From Panax quinquefolius (Eukaryota > Streptophyta > Magnoliopsida > Apiales > Araliaceae): a stretch of DNA of 64,000 nucleotides. This document shows, in pieces, positions 61,172 to 64,000 of the stretch (within the stretch, counting starts at the first letter, position 1; the number at the start of each line of letters is the position of its first letter). Both the position numbers and the translations under genes were made by a program. Location of the stretch: contig CM035168.1 of assembly GCA_020205615.1 (NCBI GenBank), positions 123,527,573 through 123,591,572 on the forward strand, read 5' to 3'. The notes under the pieces are model-generated. The model searched no databases and was not told the origin of the DNA. It worked only from the letters and a program-made list of their open reading frames with translations.

Positions 61172-61563
61172 TGTGACGCCCCCAAAATAGGTCCACACGA
61201 CCCATTCTGAGTCGCCAGATATCACATTATAAAAATCAAATACAAACTTCATTTATACAACTGTTGAACTGTCGTATAGAATACAACCACAGTTAACTGT
61301 GAGTTTTAATACAATATTATCTCGTAGATCGTATCCAAACTTAAATTGTTACAATGCCATATAAAATAAAGCAGCATATATTTTAAGACCCCAAAGAAGA
61401 ACGAAAAAATTACTATCTTGTTTATTTTAATGAGGTGCACTTTTGACGCTTTCAAAGTCGGGTTCTCATCACCCTATTGTTGTTAGCCAAAATCAAATAT
61501 TAAGTGACGTATAAAATACGACACCCACATCTTAGGTCCTCAATACAATTATATATTGTATGT
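61172..61563 (-). repeat. 5' LTR of element J, first visible part
   Basis: It matches the corresponding part of the 3' LTR, for example CCAGATATCACATTATAAAA and GAGGTGCACTTTTGACGC. It is broken at 61563 by LTR K, near a TATTGTATGT sequence. The remainder lies beyond the window. Confidence 0.8.
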
Positions 61564-64000
61564 TGTGACGCCCCCAAAATTAGGTATACATCACCCATCT
61601 TGGGTAGTCGGATACGTAGTGCGAATTTAAATACAACTTACTTAATATAAGCGTAGGTATAATACGACGACATACAAAGTGAGTTTGAATACAAATATTG
61701 TCTACTAGATATTATACAAACTCAAAAGGAGTCCTCATTACAATTATTATCACCTTTATTTCACGAATAGTGAGGACTACTAATGTTATCCTCGGACCAT
61801 TACTCCGTTCACGACTCGTCTCCCCTATATTCTCATTTCACAAGAGAACGGTGAAAGAAAGGGTGAGCTCAACTAGCTCAAGAAGAAATATTATGACTAA
61901 GATAATGCGAGAATAAATTATATTAGCCTCAAAGCAGATGTTAAACCGATAAAATATAATGAACATCAAGTTTAACTACGGTGGGACCAAAGAATCCATT
62001 AAAAGAGTCAAGTAGAAAATAAAATCTACTATCTTTTATGATTTAAAAGGTTTTTCATCATCGTTATATTTGAGACTCGACTTTAATAAATATTCCACAT
62101 CATCGAATCACCCCTGCACTACGGCCAAGGATATTCTTTAGTATCACGACCACAATTATTCATGCACTACGGGCCAAAAATAGTTGTGTATTCATTAATG
62201 GTCATGATCATGCCAACAATCGTCCATCAATGCACTATGGCCATCGAGAATTTTTATCACATCATTTGTAACATTACGGGCCATGATTACACCGAATAGT
62301 CTCTCGGTCATAATCATACCAAGTCCATCTATGCACTACTACGTGCCATGAGATGACTTTCAACATAATATAAACATGAGGATGATGACAATGATATCTG
62401 AATTCAATAAAACAAGTTCAAGAATTAATTTATCTAGGAACCAATAACATCCAAACTATCAACATGATCATTGCTTTGTAGAGTAAAATTCAAGAATATT
62501 GAGAAGAATATTTCCATGAAAGGATCTTTGGATGAAGCCTTGAAATATCGAGGATATTCCACTAATTTCATGGAGTATAGAAGTCAAAGTTTTAACCAAT
62601 TTGGGTATAATAAAGAATGGAATAACAAAAGAAATCACCATGCATGCGATAGGCCTTGACGATCAAAGTTATTCAACAGAATAATAAATAACGGAACCGG
62701 TCCGTACAGAAACACACAGACGGGATGTTCCAACCGTGACACCCCCAAAATTAGGTATCGTCACCCATCTTGGGTCGCCACTTACATGGTACATAAATTC
62801 AAATACAACTTACTAATATAAGCTGCCGTGTACAATCTGACATAAAGCGTGAGTTTGAATACAAATTTTGTCTACTAGATATTATACAAACTCAAAAAGA
62901 GTCCTCATTCTGACTATTATCACACTATTTCACGTAGAATAGTGAGGACTACTAATGCTTATCCTCGGACCATTACTTCATTCCCCGGCTCGTCCAAATT
63001 ATGTTCTCATTTCACGAAGAAACGGTGAAAGAAAAAGGTGAGCTCAACTAGCCCAAGAAGAAATATTATGACTAAGATAATGCAGAATAAATTATCATTA
63101 GCCTTCAACAATGTTAAACCGATAAAATACAATAGACAACAAGTTTAAGCTGCGGTGAGGAATTAGTAATCCATTTAAAGAGTCAGTAGAGAATAAAGTC
63201 TACTATCTTTTAGGTTTTAAAAGGTTTTCATCAATTTTATCATTTGAGACTCGACTTAATAAATAAACCACCACATCTAATCATCCCCTGTACCACGGTC
63301 GAGGATTTTCATCAAGTTATCAATGGTCACGACTATACCGAATCACCCCCTGGTCATAATCATACCAAAAACTATCCATCATTTGCATTACAGACCCATC
63401 GAGGACTTTTGTCACATCATTTATATCAAGTCGTGATTATCTTAGAATGATCCACGGTCATAATCATACTAAGTTCATCTATGCTTGCGTAAGCCAAAGA
63501 TAACATAATATAACATGAGGATGATGACAATGACATAATAATTCAATAAAACAAGTTCAAGAATTATTTAATCCATGAATTATTAACGTCCAAATTGTCA
63601 ACATAATCTTGTTTTCATAGAGTAAAATTCAAGAATGATCGAGAAGAATATTTCGTGAAAAGATCTTTGGATGAAACGCAAATATCAAGGATATTCTACT
63701 AATTTCATGGAGTATAGAAGTCAAAGTTTTAACCAATTTGGGTATAATAAAGAATGGAATAACAAAAGAAATCACCATACATGCATGTACTTGCATGTAG
63801 GCAGAGTTATTCAACATAATAATAATAACGGAACCGGTCGGGGTGAAATTCACACCTGCAAGCGGGATGTTCCAATGAGAATAATAAAGATGGAACCGGA
63901 TCCGGTGTAAAACACACGAGATAGGATATTTCAACGAGAATGATAAAAGCGGAACCGGTCCGGTGTAAAAACACATGAGCATGGATGTTCCAGAGAATAA
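61564..64000 (-). repeat. LTR K (family 1, minus strand), interrupted by LTR L
   Basis: It starts TGTGACGCCCCC and the visible part 61564-62735 follows LTR B (8362 onward) closely, including the GAGCTCAACTAGCTCAAG block and GTCCATCTATGCACTAC words. It is split by LTR L, and its far end is outside the window, so solo or complete status is unknown. Confidence 0.8.
62736..64000 (-). repeat. LTR L (family 3, minus strand), cut by the window end
   Basis: It starts GTGACACCCCCAAAATTAGG and follows the family 3 LTRs F and G in order (ACCATGTAAGTGGCGACCC complement, the GGTGAGCTCAACTAGCCC block, the AATCATACCAAAAACTATCC repeats). It is probably the most recent layer of this nest, being inside LTR K, which is inside J, which is inside I. 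Confidence 0.78.

Larger units (their letters stand above)
58723..64000 (-). mobile_element. LTR retrotransposon J (family 4), minus strand, tiny interior, extends past window
   Basis: On the minus strand a 5' LTR (61172 rightward, interrupted by LTR K) is followed by a Met-type primer binding site, a 335-bp interior and a full 3' LTR (58723-60836). The LTR ends (TGTGAGACCCCAAATTTTAT and TTTTGGGGGCGTCAC) define a fourth family. It sits inside LTR I. Confidence 0.82.

Noticed and set aside
1..64000. Search for tRNA or rRNA genes or a new multi-gene defence or metabolic system
   Set aside because: Nothing beyond the two host genes and transposable elements had supporting signals.

Overview
This is a dicot-like plant nuclear window. 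The evidence is GT-AG introns with AT-rich sequence, a plant-type FIP1[V] gene, a plant nucleoredoxin-family gene, and dense Ty3/Gypsy chromovirus (Tekay-like) LTR retrotransposons with an initiator-Met-tRNA-type primer binding site. I cannot name the species. No bacterial-style operon, CRISPR array, rRNA or tRNA gene was seen.

Layout. 1-10986: two related chromoviruses face each other tail to tail, element A (+; decayed pol and its LTR) and element B (-; internally deleted, one LTR cut to a 136-bp stub). 10987-14394: an AT-rich Mutator-like remnant whose TTGGTTAC-type words switch strand between its two halves. 14400-36662: a nest. Element C (5-bp TSD CTCAT) holds a minus-strand solo LTR in its 5' LTR, and a second solo LTR plus a complete element E in its 3' LTR. 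37210-39330: a three-exon nucleoredoxin-like gene (+). 39776-51154: an eight-exon FIP1[V]-like gene (-), convergent with it and carrying a 910-bp hAT-type element in its last intron. 52083-64000: a second nest of LTRs (I, H, G, J, K, L), mostly solo or truncated, running off the window.

The two host genes occupy a roughly 15-kb island between LTR nests. The FIP1[V]-like gene would encode a subunit of the nuclear mRNA cleavage/polyadenylation machinery. Its Fip1 core and all splice sites are intact, but its first and last coding exons carry stops and frameshifts. The nucleoredoxin-like gene has three thioredoxin-like domains, none with a CxxC active site, and one extra G in a G7 run breaks the frame. 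No functional link between the two genes is visible.

I found no convincing new multi-gene system. The strongest leads are the cysteine-less nucleoredoxin; the reconstructable insertion order of the LTR nests; stem-loop repeats and a U5-side block shared between different LTR families; and small differences between repeat copies that cluster at C/G-containing words. That clustering looks partly like base-calling error in methylated DNA, so every broken frame here should be read with caution.
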